Source of the DNA: Cannabis sativa
Lineage: Eukaryota; Streptophyta; Magnoliopsida; Rosales; Cannabaceae
Length of the DNA stretch: 64,000 nt
NCBI RefSeq assembly: GCF_029168945.1
Contig: NC_083605.1
Location: 40,623,280 to 40,687,279 of the forward strand
Direction of reading: 5' to 3'
Below, one piece after another: positions 44,277-57,762 of the stretch. The position numbers and the translations under genes were made by a program. Below the pieces are notes generated by a model, which saw only the letters and a list, made by a program, of their open reading frames with translations, searched no databases and was not told where the DNA came from. The stretch's first letter is position 1, and every line of letters begins with the position of its first letter.

Positions 44277-45760
44277 AACTCCCACTTGCACTAACCTAAA
44301 ACAATCAGTACATTTCAATTAATCCTAGATTCTCTCTATGCCTTTCAAATGTAGAGACTGTCAAAATCTTGGTGAATGGATAAGCTAAATTATCTTCAGT
44401 ATCAACTTTTTCCACTAGTATGTCCCCTCTTGCCACATATTCTCTGTTGATGTCGTACTTCCTCTCAATATGTTCGCTTCTATTGCGGCTTGTGGCTCTT
44501 TACTGTTGGCTATAGCACGAATGTTGTCACGAAGTAAAACCAGTGGTTTTTCCATTCTAGGAACAATACCAAGTTCTATGAAGAACTTTCTTAGCCAAAC
44601 CAGTTCCTTAGCAGCCTCAGCGACAACTATGTATTCGACCTTCATGGAAGAGTTTGATATTGCTGATTTCTTGACACTTCTCCAAACAACTAATCCACCG
44701 CCAAAGTAAATACCATCCCAGATGTAGACTTCTTGTCATCAAGACAAGCTTGTACTCTAAGTCGGCATAGCCTACGGGATTTAAAGCACCACCCTTGTAG
44801 ACTAACACATAATGCCTTGTACTTTTTAAATATTTTAGAATATGCTTAACTGCAGTCCAATGTTCCTTTCCTGGGTTCATCTGATACCTGCTCATAATTC
44901 CTAATTTATAGCAAATGTCTGGTCTAGTGCATAACATGCACTACAAAAAATCTTACTTTTAGTCACAACAAAACTTGTGACTAAAAATTAAAAAACTGTG
45001 ACTAATTATAAATTATCATTCTTATGTTGTGACTAAAAGGTCCGTAGCTAAAGGTATTAGTCACAAAAATCATAATTTATTGTGACTAAATGTATTTTTA
45101 GACATATTACTTGTTATGACTAAAACTAAATTAGTGACAACTTGTAACTAATTACTACGTTTTAGTCACAAGTAACATTTTGTTGTAACTAAATGTCACA
45201 TTTAGTCATAAAAAAATTATATTGTGACTAAAAATTTTCCACTAAAAATAACACTTTTTTGTAGTAACATATCATACATTAGACTTCCAACTGCTGAAGC
45301 ATAAAGAACCTTTTTCATGCCTTCTATATCTTGTGGATCAGTGGGACACTGTTCCTTAGATAGATGGATACCAGGTCTAGAAGGCATAACTGCCCCTTTG
45401 GTATCGTCATGAAAAATCACTCTAGCACCTTGTCAATGTAAGCTGCTTGCAGGAGAGCAAGTGATCAACTCTTTCGGTTTCTATTAATTTGAATACCAGG
45501 AACATAACTAGCTTCACCCAAATGTTTCATTTCAAATTGAGTGTTAAGTCATTTCTTAATGTCAATCATTTTCTTAATATTGTTACCAATAATCAAAATG
45601 TCATCAACATAAAGGACCAAGAATACTACCACAAAATTATCCTTGAGTTGGTAAACACAAGGTTCATCTTCATTTGGTGAAAGCCGTAGGTTTTGATTAT
45701 TTCATCAAACCTTGTATTCCAAGAGCGAGATGCCTACTCAAGTCCATAGATGGACCTATT
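44277..45760 (-). pseudogene. RT and RNase H of element C (copia, broken)
   Basis: Read leftwards from 45760: SIYGL and ASRSWNTRFDEIIKTYGF, then the catalytic YVDDILIIGNNIKK (YVDD at about 45611-45600), then HLSKEQCPTDPQD and VGSLMYDML, then (after a MITE) CTRPDICYKLGIMSRYQMNPGKEHW and LKYLKST, and RNase H with EYIVVAEAAKELVWLRKF and IANSKEP. Stops occur (for example near 45470 and 44700) and the frame shifts in the RNase H part. Sequence upstream of 45760 is cut off by insertion of B. Compared with A, B and D this is the better preserved member, close to the form that must have coded for the enzymes. Confidence 0.88.
44938..45265. mobile_element. MITE with CACTACAAAAAA ends inside C pol
   Basis: This 328-bp insertion starts GCACTACAAAAAA and ends TTTTTTGTAGT. 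It interrupts the RNase H frame between the codons for YDML and CTRPD. The flanks carry a 5-bp direct repeat AACAT (44933-44937 and 45266-45270), seen because two codons are duplicated. Inside, TTAGTCACA and TGTGACTAAA words recur in both directions, so the whole unit can fold back on itself. The ends resemble CACTA elements, but those make 3-bp duplications, so the class is open. Confidence 0.8.
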
Positions 45761-47594
45761 TATTGGAAATTATTTTACCAGGATCTTAGATCTACTTACA
45801 AGTATGTTTATTAGCACCCTAAATAAGAACTTTCTAAAACGATGAAATAAACACATATCAAGTTTAGGAAACCTTACATTGGGTGCAGCGGAATAATATG
45901 ACTCCTTCCGTTCAAATATCTAGCCCTTGACTCCTTTCTGTAGCAGAGCATTATCAATATCTGAACCTGGATCTCTTTCTCTGAATCTTTGATGCTGAAA
46001 CCTCCTTCTTGCTGAATGTCTTTCTTGACGATCTTCCTCACTATGATTGAGGTATCACTTGCTGTGTGTGGGCACTACTCAGACACTAAGGATTTTCGAA
46101 ATCTCAATGAGGAAGAGAGAGAGAGAGTGGGTTCGGCCAAAGATAGGGAGAGAAAAGGCTCAGGTTTTTCTCTGAAGGAAAAATAGAAAATTTTAGTGTA
46201 AATTTCCTGAAGCCTTCACTATCTATTTATAGCATTCCACTAGGGTTAGGTTTGAATTATTTGGCATTAAAATAATGAAAATATCAGTTTAAATTTCCTA
46301 CAAAAGTGGCTGGCCCTATACTAGTGGATTTGGGCCTCACTTTTTGTAATTTTGCAGTTTTACCTTTTCTGCATCTGATTTTCTCAAAAATGCCAATTTT
46401 CAAATTCAACCATTTAAATGCAAATTCTAACTATTTAATAACTATAAATAATTATTAAATAATATTGTCATTTATCATATTTATTAATTGAACCATACAA
46501 AGTATCATAATTAACAAATATGCCCCTAAAACTCTTTCTTTACAATTTCGCCCTTACTTAGTGAAAAATTCACAAATAGACATAGTCTAAATAGAGAATT
46601 ATAATTGATTAATCAAAACCAATTATATGAGTCTTACAAGAAATATTATCTCAACTAGTGCGGGGACCATGGGTCTATATAACCGAGCTTCCAATAAGTA
46701 GATCAAGAATTTAGCACTAAAATTCACTAACTTATTAATTATTTTTTGAATCCACGCATAGAACTTAGAATTGCACTCTCAGTTATATAGAATGCTCTAT
46801 ATGTTCCACCATATAGATGCATCATTAGTTATCCATTGTTATAATCCTAATGTGATCAATGATCCTCTATATGAATGATCTACACTGTAAAGGGATTAGA
46901 TTACCGTTACACCCTACAATGTATTTTATCCTTAAAACACTTGACCCCGTATAAATGTTATTTCAGCTTATGTGAAATGAGTACTCCACCATTAATGTTC
47001 GTTTGGTCAAGCTCGAAGGAGATCATCCTTTGCTTACTATTCGCCAGATAGAAGCTATAGATTCCATGTTTATGATAGCGCTCCCACACAATTGCACTAC
47101 CGTGTTCCCAAAATGTACGTATCACCCTGACCTAAAAGTAGGCTTAACTAACAAATCAAAGAACACAAATAGCCTTTCAAGATTGAGCCTAATCATAACA
47201 GGATTAAGAACATTTGATCTAGGATCAACTAGGCGATATTGACTTGAATAGATATTACGGTAAGTTTAATAAATTTAAGTGAAAGTTCAATATCAATCCC
47301 TTCCAATGCATACTCCATGCATCCAACCTGAGCTTTACTTTAACCAATGCTCTGGAAAGAACATAGCACTTCTCCAAATGCAAGTAAACTCTGTTGTAGA
47401 TTATCATATCAGTAAAACCCTATGTCTGATAAATCTAGGAAACTTTATTCACATAGTCATGTTTACTTTCCAATGTGTTGACAGCACAATCAACAGGATC
47501 AAGTATGTGAAAAGGGTTTCAGATGAATTTATACATTATGTACATATAATCATGAAATAATTCATGTGAACCATGCAACATTAAATGTTATTTC
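45761..47594 (-). mobile_element. 3' LTR of element B, left part
   Basis: It starts TATTGGAAATTATTTTACC (the family has TGTTGG). It is continuous with 57763-57829 once A and one copy of ATTTC are removed, giving about 1901 bp. The TATA box on the minus strand is at 46232-46223. The left flank is C reverse transcriptase, so B inserted into C. Confidence 0.87.
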
Positions 47595-49475
47595 TGTTGG
47601 GTTTTATGCCCTAAATAAAACTCATTTCAATATAATCAGATTTACTTATAAATATAGATCAGAAAAAACATTTAATGTTGCATGGTTCACATGATTTATT
47701 TCATGATTATATGTACATAATGTATAAATTCATCTGAAACCCTTTTCACATACTTGATCCTGTTTATTGTGCCGTCAACACATTGGAAAGTAAACATGAC
47801 TATGTGAATAAAGTTTCCTAGATTTATCAGACACAGGGTTTTACTGATATGATAATCTACAACAAGAGTTTACTTGCATTTGGAGAAGTGCTATGTTCTT
47901 TCCAGAACATTGGTTAAAGTAAAGCTCAGGTTGGATGCATGGAGTATGCATCGGAAGGGACCGATATTGAACTTTGACTTAGATTTATTAAACTTACCGT
48001 AATATCTATTCAAGTCAATATCGCCTAGTTGATCCTAGATCAAATGATCTTAATCCTGATATGATTAGGCTCAATCTTGAAAGGCTATTCGTGTTCTTTG
48101 ATTTGTTAGTTAAGCCTACTTTTAGGTCAGGGTGATACGTACATTTTGGGAACACGGTAGTGCAATTGAGTGGGAGCGCTAGCATAAACATGGAATCTAT
48201 AGCTTCTATCTGGCGAATAGTAAGCAAAGGATGATCTCCTTCGAGCTTGACCAAACGAACATAAATGGTGGAGTACTCATTTCACATTAGCTGAAATATC
48301 ATTTATACGGGGTCAAGTGTTTTAAGGAATAAATACATTGTAGGGTGTAACGTAATTTAATCCCTTTACAAAGGTAGATCATTCATATAGAGGATCATTG
48401 ATCACATTAGGATTATAACAATGGATAACTAATGATGTGTCTATATGGTGGAACATATAGAGCATTCTATATACTGAGAGTGCAATTCTAAGTTCTATGC
48501 GTGGATTCAACGAAGAATTAATAAGTTAGTGAATTTTAGTGCTAAATTCTTGATCTACTTATTGGAAGCTCGGTTATATAGACCCATGGTCCCCCCACTA
48601 GTTGAGATAATGTTGCTTGTAAGACTCATGTAATTGGTTTTGATTAATCAATTATAATTCACAAATTAGACTATGTCTATTTGTGAAATTTTCACTAAGT
48701 AAGGGCGAAATTGTAAAGAAAGAGTTAACAGGGGCATATTTGTTAATTATGATACTTTGTATGGTGCAATTAATAAATATGATAAATGACAATATTATTT
48801 AATAATTATTTATAGTTATTAAATAGTTAGAATTGGCATTTAAATGATTGAATTAGGAAATTGGCATTTTTGAGAAAATCAGATACAAAAGTGGTAAAAT
48901 TGCAAAATTGCAAAAATCAAGGCCCAGTCCACCTAGCATAGGGCCGGCCACTTGTGTTATCTTTTTTAAATGATTTTTTCATTATTTTAATGCCATATAA
49001 TTCAAATCAAGCCCTAGAGGAATGCTATAAATAGATAGTGAAGGCTTCAGGAAAATTACACTTTCTGAATCAGAAAAACCTGAGCCTCCACTCTCTTCTC
49101 TAGCCGCCACTCTCTCTCTCTTTTCTTCCTCAATATTTCGAACCTCTCTTAGTGATTAGAGTAGTGTCCACACACATCAAGTGATACCTCAATCATAGTG
49201 AGGAAGATCGTGAAGAAAGATCATCAGCAAAGGAGTTTCAGCATCAAAGATTCAGAGAAAGAGATCCAGGTTCAGATATTGATAATGCTCTGCTACAGAA
49301 AGGAATCAAGGGCTAGATATCTGAACGGAAGGAGTCATATTATTCCGCTGCACCCAATGTAAGGTTTCTTAAACTTTATATGTGTTTAATTTATCGTTTT
49401 AGAAAGTTCATATTTAGGTTGTTAATAAACATACTTGTGAGTAGATCTAAGATCCTGGTAAAATAAATTCCAACA
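47595..49475 (+). mobile_element. 5' LTR of element A
   Basis: It runs from TGTTGGGTTTTATGCC to AAATTCCAACA. The TATA box CTATAAATAG is at 49025-49034, with a CT-rich stretch downstream (about 49085-49130). Confidence 0.93.
49025..49034 (+). promoter_or_regulatory. TATA box of element A
   Basis: CTATAAATAG is conserved in both LTRs (57307-57316 in the 3' copy) and in B and D. Confidence 0.65.
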
Positions 49476-49477
49476 AC

Positions 49478-49490
49478 TGGCCTCAGAGCC
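49478..49490 (+). promoter_or_regulatory. Primer-binding site of A
   Basis: TGGCCTCAGAGCC, two bases after the LTR, differs from the usual TGGTATCAGAGCC at two positions. Confidence 0.75.
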
Positions 49491-52400
49491 ATGGTAATTG
49501 ATTTACTTGCAAGAAATTTGGACTTTAAAACGATTGTTTGTATGTTCTTTGGATGGTATCATGTTGTATTGAGTGTTATTTGATGATTGATTGATGTTTG
49601 TGAAATTTTCGTGAAAAATAATTGCGATTTTATCTCTGGAATTATTTTTATTGGATAGTATGGAAAAAATTAAGCAAGTTAGCCTTTTACAGAACTTAAT
49701 TTGGATTTTATTTGAATTAGTTATGATTTTTTGAAGATTTGAAAAAATCGGGGCTGTTCTGATATTTTCCTGCGATCGCAAATCTGTCCGTACAGTTTCG
49801 AAATTTTTTGTTTTTCTTCAATTTTTCATGCTTTTTCATGGAATTAACTTCCAATTTTTTGTATAGTTTTGTATTTATACTATTACTATTCCTAATTCAA
49901 TTCTAATTATCATTTTGAATTAATTTAATATTTTTTAAATTTAATTCAAGATATTAGTATAATATGAATTTGAATAGAATTAGTATCTATCTTCTTGCTT
50001 AAAAATCTATCTTATTTTTAAATTTGATTATATCTTATTTTTTAAGGTCAGATTTTATAAGATATTTATAAAATCTTTTAAGATATTTTTAATTATATCT
50101 TATCTTTTAAGATTTTTTTTTAAATCTTTTTAGATATTTTGACCTTATTTAAATTTAAAATAAGATATTTATAATCATGTAATTTTAAATAGATGTAAGA
50201 TATTTTGCTAACTTTTAAATTTTGTTATTTTATTTATTTAAATTAAATTTAAAATCTGAAAAGATATTTCATTTATCTTTTCTAATTTTTATTTAATTTT
50301 TATTTTTAAAATAACATTTAAAATTTAAAAGTAGTTAGCAAATTTTTGAAATGATATTTAGGTTGGTTGAAACCTAATTTTTCAAAATTGTAGGTTTAAT
50401 TTTAAATTTAATTTTTTTTTAATTTTCGAATTTTTTTCAAATTCTTTTAAAATTTTTGAAATTTTTTTTATTATTTAATTAATTATTTTCGAAATTAAAT
50501 ATTTAATTTAAAATTAAATAAATCCTACATCCAACTATCCAGCTAACCTTGTTGCAGGAGTATGTGTTTTAGCTTATGTGTAAGTTTTTAAAACCTATTA
50601 TTACTTGATTGCAAATAGCCATGGTTACTTTTTGCCAGATCTAATGATCTGATGGCTCCCTTGGTCAAGTTAATAATTTGTAACAGGTAAATTTTACAAT
50701 CTTCTTTCATCTGTGTATGACCTAGCAACATGATAGGACCCATCCAAAGTGTGCCTGTGTGAGCCTATGTGTTTAATTTCATTATAGATGCATATAGGTT
50801 GTTGTTGCTAAAATAAATTATCATAGTTCTTGATAGAATTTATTTAGGCCCATTTAGTTATTGGGCTTATTCAATTAATAACAGTTGTTCTTATTAAGGT
50901 TAAATTCCTCTCTTTTGGGCCTTGTGTGAGAGTTGGGAGCCATAGAAGTGGGTACGACATACTGAACCCAGCACCCCCTCACACAAACCACCCCAATTGT
51001 GAAGGCCCATTTGCCTGATTTGAATGACTGTACTAGGTTAATTACACTAGTTTAACCTAATTAAAATTGATTAGCAACATAATTAATTTCATTTATTTTG
51101 AAATTAATTTAAGAAAAATATAGTTTAAAGAATTATTTTTTATTCTAAGCTAAACTATATGTATTTTCTTGTATTTAATTAAATATAGAATTATAACCAT
51201 CTAGATTCTTTCTGGAACTTAATTTAAATTTTTCATTAAATATTCCTATTTAAGTTGATATTTAGTTATCTTCAACTAACCAACTTAAATCTGAATATCT
51301 TTTGAATTCAAAATTTCAAAATTAAGTTGAGGAATTTTAGGCATTGGTTATTAAGATTCTTTAGATATTTTTTAAGTTAATATCTTTTCGAATATTAACT
51401 TAAAATGGAATATTTCAAATTAAGTGGTTACAACTTAATTTTTGATATTTAATTAAATTTAAATTTGAAAAATATTTAAGTTCTAGATTTTTTTCTAGTC
51501 AACTTAAATTAGATATTTTTTCAAATTTTGTGGAAAAGATACTTAGTCAAATAAGATATTTTCTAGATAGTTATTTCTAGACTACTTATTATTTCTAATA
51601 TTAAATAGGAAATATTATACATTGTGAAATTAATTATTTATTAATTAATTTTGGTACAATTTACTTTAAGTATATTTTTCCTAGTATTAAACAAGAGATT
51701 AATAATTAAGTCTTCTCTACACTTAATTATTTATTTCTTGAATTTAATACATTTAATTAATTTGAAAATTAAATATCTAAGTTGATTTTTATCATCATAC
51801 TTAAATATTTCTTTTTCATGACATTTAATTAAATAGAAAATTATTTTTAGTTGAAATTTAATTTTTCAACTAAATTTAAATAATTTTCAAAATATATTTT
51901 TTCTTTATTTTATTAATCAATTTTTTTCGAAATTGCATTTCTTAAATGCTAGAATTTCGAATTTTATCTTGAAAAATAGATTAAGTTGTAAATTAATTAT
52001 TTATTTTAATTAATTTTGGACCAACTTAAATCAATGATTTTTTCATTTATTGATTAATTTAAAATAAATTGAATTAAAGTATATTATTAGAAATTGAATT
52101 AATTAGTCAAAGGAAAATCTAGATAGATGATATTTTTGCTTGAAGTATTTTTCTAGTGTATTTAATTAAATAGAAAATTAATATTTAAGTTGATTTTCAT
52201 CATCATACTTAAATATTTAAATTTTTCTTATATATTTAATTAAATAGGAAAATTATATTTTTTGTTGTAAATTAATTTTATTAATTAATTTTGGGCCAAC
52301 ATTAAATTAGAATAATTTTTCCAGATTTATTTTTTATTTTAATATGCATTTTTCGAAAATTGTATTCTTATATACTTTAATTTTTCGAAATGCAATATAT

Positions 52401-52680
52401 ATTTATAGAAAATTAAATTTGAGTTGTAAATTAATTTAAATTAATTTTGTAACAACTTAAATTGAATATTTTTCTAAATATTTATTGGAAATTATTACTA
52501 AGATGGAAATAATTCATGTTATTTTCATATCCATCTAAGTAAAATTTATAAATATTAAATTAAAATTTATATTTAGAATTTTTCATTCTAAATTGGAAAT
52601 TTTAAATAAATAAATATATATTTAAAATAAATAGAATAAATAAAGAGAATAAAAGAAAATACAACTCTTTTTAAATAATG
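49491..52680 (+). other. AT-rich leader of element A, no gene seen
   Basis: About 3.2 kb of AT-rich sequence without coding potential, shared in inverse orientation with B and D. A conserved block with GGGTACGACATACTGAACCC lies near 50950. Confidence 0.75.
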
Positions 52681-52689
52681 AGCTTTATT

Positions 52690-53920
52690 ATCAAGAGACA
52701 TTCGATCTCCATTGTGGGTTTTACACCGCGTTTGTTTTAGTGAGTAATCCTCCCTAATGGAGGAACGTTCATTAGCAATTTCGCACCGTTTAACCTCGCA
52801 TGATAAGTAGTTTGTAAGTGTTTTGTATGGTATGGATCACCCTAATGGTGGCGACCATACTTGACTTGCAAATTATGAAACAATGGTGGAAGCTCATAAG
52901 ATAGAATTGCCTTGACTCTCGCCTAAACGGGACAACGCTGAATTCCAATCTTGATCGAATAAAAGGTTGCTAGAATGTTTAACATTTTAGACGAGCTGAC
53001 AACTCTATTCAATGAATGGTAGCTTTGACTCTCGCCTAAACGGGACACTGATATCAGTTTGTTGAAAACCTTGGAAATTATTTAGGATTGTAAGTTTTAG
53101 TATTTTCACTTGTCATTCCTACTTACTATATGTTTATAATTTCTGAATTGTGTATGAATTTATATTGAACCATGTTATTTTCTGTTATTAAGTTGTAGTT
53201 TAATTTCGAATCTTCATTGTTGGTCTAACTTGGCTTGTTTATCTAATGAGATAAATCCCTAGTGGATTTTCACCATTAGACATACATAATAGTGTTAGAT
53301 CTCGAAAGATAAATATTGTATATGCGACATCTAGCTGTTCATCAATTGATGACACCTTAGACTAGTATTTTTACGATATGAAACAAGAAGATTATATAAA
53401 TAAGATTACTTTGACTTTCGCTAATCGAAGCATCGTTGGATTCTTATTTTAAACGAAATTATCCTAATTCCTCTTAGCTTATTCATTTCGAATTAGCTTT
53501 CAAATATATCATTGGATGAATGGTCTATGAATCATTTCATGTCATTATATTTTCTCTTAAGAAATTAAATGACGCATATGATTATAACCCCGAAATTCTA
53601 TTCCCAATTGATATAAATCCTCAATCTTAGAAATCTCCTGCTTGTATGGGCTAATCTGACTTAGAGTCTGTATTAGTAGTGGTGGTCCAAGAAAGAATTA
53701 CTCATTAAATTTGGTTGAATTTAAGTCTTTGACTTTAATTTTAGATTCCAAATAGAAATTTTCTTAAATTTCTAATTCCAGAATACAATACAGTTACACT
53801 TTCTCAAGTGTTTAATATCCATCTTTTATTAATGGATTAAAACTGTATGGAATGTGAGTTAGGTATTCTGTGACCAGGATCCACTTGAAGTATTCTAAGA
53901 ACTCTTTGATGTAACTAAAC
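52690..53920 (+). other. Conserved non-coding part of A with paired motif
   Basis: The two blocks with CTCTCGCCTAAACGGGA are at 52914-52934 and 53027-53047. The rest is well conserved with B (about 59900-61020) and D (about 1260-2390), but no gag text was recognised where gag should lie. Confidence 0.6.
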
Positions 53921-53924
53921 CTAT

Positions 53925-54300
53925 GTCATCATAGACACAACCACATTTTTCTTAATCTATGGCATTTGTATCTTGTTCATAGTGGATTTGACAAGATCAA
54001 TCTCTGCAAAGAGTTAATATGCCTATATCCACTGAAAGTAGTTCATCTCATTCGCAGATGGATGTACATTCAGGGGTGGATATGAGTTTTTCGTTGTATT
54101 CTTAAAACGATCACTCTAGATTATACCTTATGCAAAGAAATTTGAAATGTTTGAAAAAATTTCATTAATTTCTAGCAATGGTTAAACACCATTAAGGTAA
54201 GTGGTTAAAGATCTTGCGAACTGATAGGGGTGGAGAAATAGTTATAAGATATGCAGTTCAAAGATCATTAAATTGTTTTTTGAATTATATCCAAACTTAC
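53925..54300 (+). pseudogene. Decayed integrase fragment of A
   Basis: Relics of the copia pre-integrase and core regions are in the right order: HSGFDKI, YPLKVV, then a relic of the TDRGGE stretch near 54225. There are no catalytic residues in a continuous frame. Confidence 0.6.
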
Positions 54301-54559
54301 CTCCCCAGAAATTTCGAGTTGCATGTTGATGATTAGTTACTAGTCGTTGCCTAAATCCTTCTATGGTAATACAATTTCAGAATGATGTAATGGTTATATA
54401 CTTAATGTAAATCATTACTAGATTCATGGATAACCTAATCAAAATCTTAAGAAAAGCTAGAACTGTTAACCATGGTTTGTTAGCTATTCTAAGTGATTAG
54501 GGGTGGACCATCCCATTGTCAATAGATAAGAAAGTGTTTGTTCAAACAAATACTACTTT

Positions 54560-55860
54560 TCTAAGAAAATGACTAAGTCTGAAAAACAAGTAGCAAATAA
54601 AGGAGATATTTAATTCTTGATTCCAAAAGTGTTCTATCATCTTATATGACATATGATGATCCCACTGCCTCTGTTGTCTTGTCACAACCAAAGAGGTTAA
54701 TACCATTTAGTTTTCTTCGACATAATTCACGGTACCTTGTCATAGTGGGAGAGTTTTTAGGAACTCACCTTCTTATGACTTGGGAGACACTAGTGATTAA
54801 AATCCATTGTGAGTTTAAACAAGTAATGGATTGTCAAGATAAGAAACTAAGAAGAAAGCCAATAGAACTATGGTTTAATCCATTCACATGGAATAACCTA
54901 AAATTTTCTATTACAAGGACATAAAAGGAAATTTTCGTTTATAAGTCTATTCAATGGACTTAACAAAACTTCCTGTTCCTAGTATTATAGGTTTGAGTTT
55001 ATCTAAACCTAGGGCTTGTGGTATACCTGGTAATTACTTACTCTAATGCAAGCAACTTACTTTAGTAAGATGCTGAAGCATTTTCTTTCTAATGGCAATC
55101 TATAGAAGCTTCACAACTTCTTAGGTATAGATTTTATTTATCTAAGGAAAAGTCTCAACTATTCCAGAAAAGATAAAGCCATGGAAAAATTTCTTATATC
55201 AACAGTGAGAGGTCTTAGATATGCTTTTGTATGCCTTAGACCAGACACCTGCTGTTGAGTGGGAGTAATGAGTAGGTATCAGATTAATCCAGGAGAAGAA
55301 CATTGGAAGACAATCAAGTAAATCTTAAGATAAAGAAGAGGAACTATATGTTAGTCTATAAGGGTGTGTTTAAAACTCTTAGACTACGCCATATCAGATT
55401 TCGAAATTTGCCTATGTGCTAGTAAATCTTTCTGATAAGATGGTGGTTACTCTGGGGGTGGAATAGTGATTTTGGAGAAGTGTAAAAACCTATCTGAAGT
55501 CTCTAGGTCTACCAGAAAGGGACTGAATGTTAAAGCTGCAGGAAAGTTACTTATTCAGTCTAAGGAAAGTTCTATACATCTTTGGCACCATTCCAAATTG
55601 CCTTAAACTACTAGTGTTAATTTCCTGATTAACCAAAAGTAGTTGCCAAAGGTATAGAATCCAGTATCCCAAGAGAGTAAACATATAGAGAGGAATTTCA
55701 CATTATCAATGATTTTGTGATTAAAGGAAGAGTAATGGTGGAGAAAAGGTTGTGGTTAATTCAACCTTTCAGATCCTATTACGAGGAGTTTACTACTACT
55801 ACACTTGATTTGTATATCAAGGTGTTGAGATTATTTGAAACGCACTTTTTGTTTTATATT
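54560..55860 (+). pseudogene. Decayed RT and RNase H fragment of A
   Basis: The end of copia pol is still traceable: MLKHFLSNG, then RGLRYAFVCLRPDTC, MSRYQINPGEEHW (about 55260-55310), and at the end SKHIERNF and a relic of LSDPITRSL before the polypurine tract. Compared with C it has many stops and about 40 percent of the usual pol length is missing. The same damage is found in B (57846-59110), so it was inherited from a common broken source. The 92-codon frame at 54646-54924 shows no clear domain. Confidence 0.72.
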
Positions 55861-55876
55861 AGTGCAAGTGGGAGTT
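55861..55876 (+). promoter_or_regulatory. Polypurine tract of A
   Basis: AGTGCAAGTGGGAGTT next to the 3' LTR is conserved in B (57845-57830, minus) and C (44292-44277, minus). Confidence 0.8.
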
Positions 55877-57757
55877 TGTTGGGTTTTATGCCCTAAATAA
55901 AACTCATTTCAATATAATCAGATTTACTTATAAATATAGATCAGAAAAAACATTTAATGTTGCATGGTTCACATGATTTATTTCATGATTATATGTACAT
56001 AATGTATAAATTCATCTGAAACCCTTTTCACATACTTGATCCTGTTTATTGTGCCGTCAACACATTGGAAAGTAAACATGACTATGTGAATAAAGTTTCC
56101 TAGATTTATCAGACACAGGGTTTTACTGATATGATAATCTACAACAAGAGTTTACTTGCATTTGGTGAAGTGCTATGTTCTTTCCAGAACATTGGTTAAA
56201 GTAAAGCTCAGGTTGGATGCATGGAGTATGCATCGGAAGGGACCGATATTGAACTTTGACTTAGATTTATTAAACTTACCGTAATATCTATTCAAGTCAA
56301 TATCGCCTAGTTGATCCTAGATCAAATGATCTTAATCCTGATATGATTAGGCTCAATCTTGAAAGGCTATTCGTGTTCTTTGATTTGTTAGTTAAGCCTA
56401 CTTTTAGGTCAGGGTGATACGTACATTTTGGGAACACGGTAGTGCAATTGAGTGGGAGCGCTAGCATAAACATGGAATCTATAGCTTCTATCTGGCGAAT
56501 AGTAAGCAAAGGATGATCTCCTTCGAGCTTGACCAAACGAACATAAATGGTGGAGTACTCATTTCACATTAGCTGAAATATCATTTATACGGGGTCAAGT
56601 GTTTTAAGGAATAAATACATTGTAGGGTGTAACGGTAATTTAATCCCTTTACAGTGTAGATCATTCATATAGAGGATCATTGATCACATTAGGATTATAA
56701 CAATGGATAACTAATGATGTGTCTATATGGTGGAACATATAGAGCATTCTATATACTGAGAGTGCAATTCTAAGTTCTATGCGTGGATTCAACGAAGAAT
56801 TAATAAGTTAGTGAATTTTAGTGCTAAATTCTTGATCTACTTATTGGAAGCTCGGTTATATAGACCCATGGTCCCCCCACTAGTTGAGATAATGTTGCTT
56901 GTAAGACTCATGTAATTGGTTTTGATTAATCAATTATAATTCACAAATTAGACTATGTCTATTTGTGAAATTTTCACTAAGTAAGGGCGAAATTGTAAAG
57001 AAAGAGTTAACAGGGGCATATTTGTTAATTATGATACTTTGTATGGTGCAATTAATAAATATGATAAATGACAATATTATTTAATAATTATTTATAGTTA
57101 TTAAATAGTTAGAATTGGCATTTAAATGATTGAATTAGGAAATTGGCATTTTTGAGAAAATCAGATACAAAAGTGGTAAAATTGCAAAATTGCAAAAATC
57201 AAGGCCCAGTCCACCTAGCATAGGGCCGGCCACTTGTGTTATCTTTTTTAAATGATTTTTTCATTATTTTAATGCCATATAATTCAAATCAAGCCCTAGA
57301 GGAATGCTATAAATAGATAGTGAAGGCTTCAGGAAAATTACACTTTCTGAATCAGAAAAACCTGAGCCTCCACTCTCTTCTCTAGCCGCCACTCTCTCTC
57401 TCTTTTCTTCCTCAATATTTCGAACCTCTCTTAGTGATTAGAGTAGTGTCCACACACATCAAGTGATACCTCAATCATAGTGAGGAAGATCGTGAAGAAA
57501 GATCATCAGCAAAGGAGTTTCAGCATCAAAGATTCAGAGAAAGAGATCCAGGTTCAGATATTGATAATGCTCTGCTACAGAAAGGAATCAAGGGCTAGAT
57601 ATCTGAACGGAAGGAGTCATATTATTCCGCTGCACCCAATGTAAGGTTTCTTAAACTTTATATGTGTTTAATTTATCGTTTTAGAAAGTTCATATTTAGG
57701 TTGTTAATAAACATACTTGTGAGTAGATCTAAGATCCTGGTAAAATAAATTCCAACA
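55877..57757 (+). mobile_element. 3' LTR of element A
   Basis: Same length as the 5' LTR and nearly identical. The right end AAATTCCAACA is followed by the second ATTTC. Confidence 0.93.
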
Positions 57758-57762
57758 ATTTC

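Larger units (their letters stand above)
47595..57757 (+). mobile_element. Element A: recent copia-type non-autonomous element
   Basis: This 10163-bp element has LTRs 47595-49475 and 55877-57757 (both 1881 bp), primer site, polypurine tract and duplication ATTTC (47590-47594 and 57758-57762). The two LTRs differ at only a few places (for example near 47886/56166 and around 48350/56635), so insertion is recent. The 6.4-kb interior has no usable gene, only decayed copia integrase, RT and RNase H. Its move must have used enzymes made by another element. It inserted in inverse orientation, 67 bp from one end of the LTR of its relative B. Confidence 0.93.

Noticed and set aside
54646..54924. 92-codon frame in A as a possible new gene
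   Set aside because: It lies between decayed integrase and decayed RT of a copia pol and is broken in B; more likely relic or chance.
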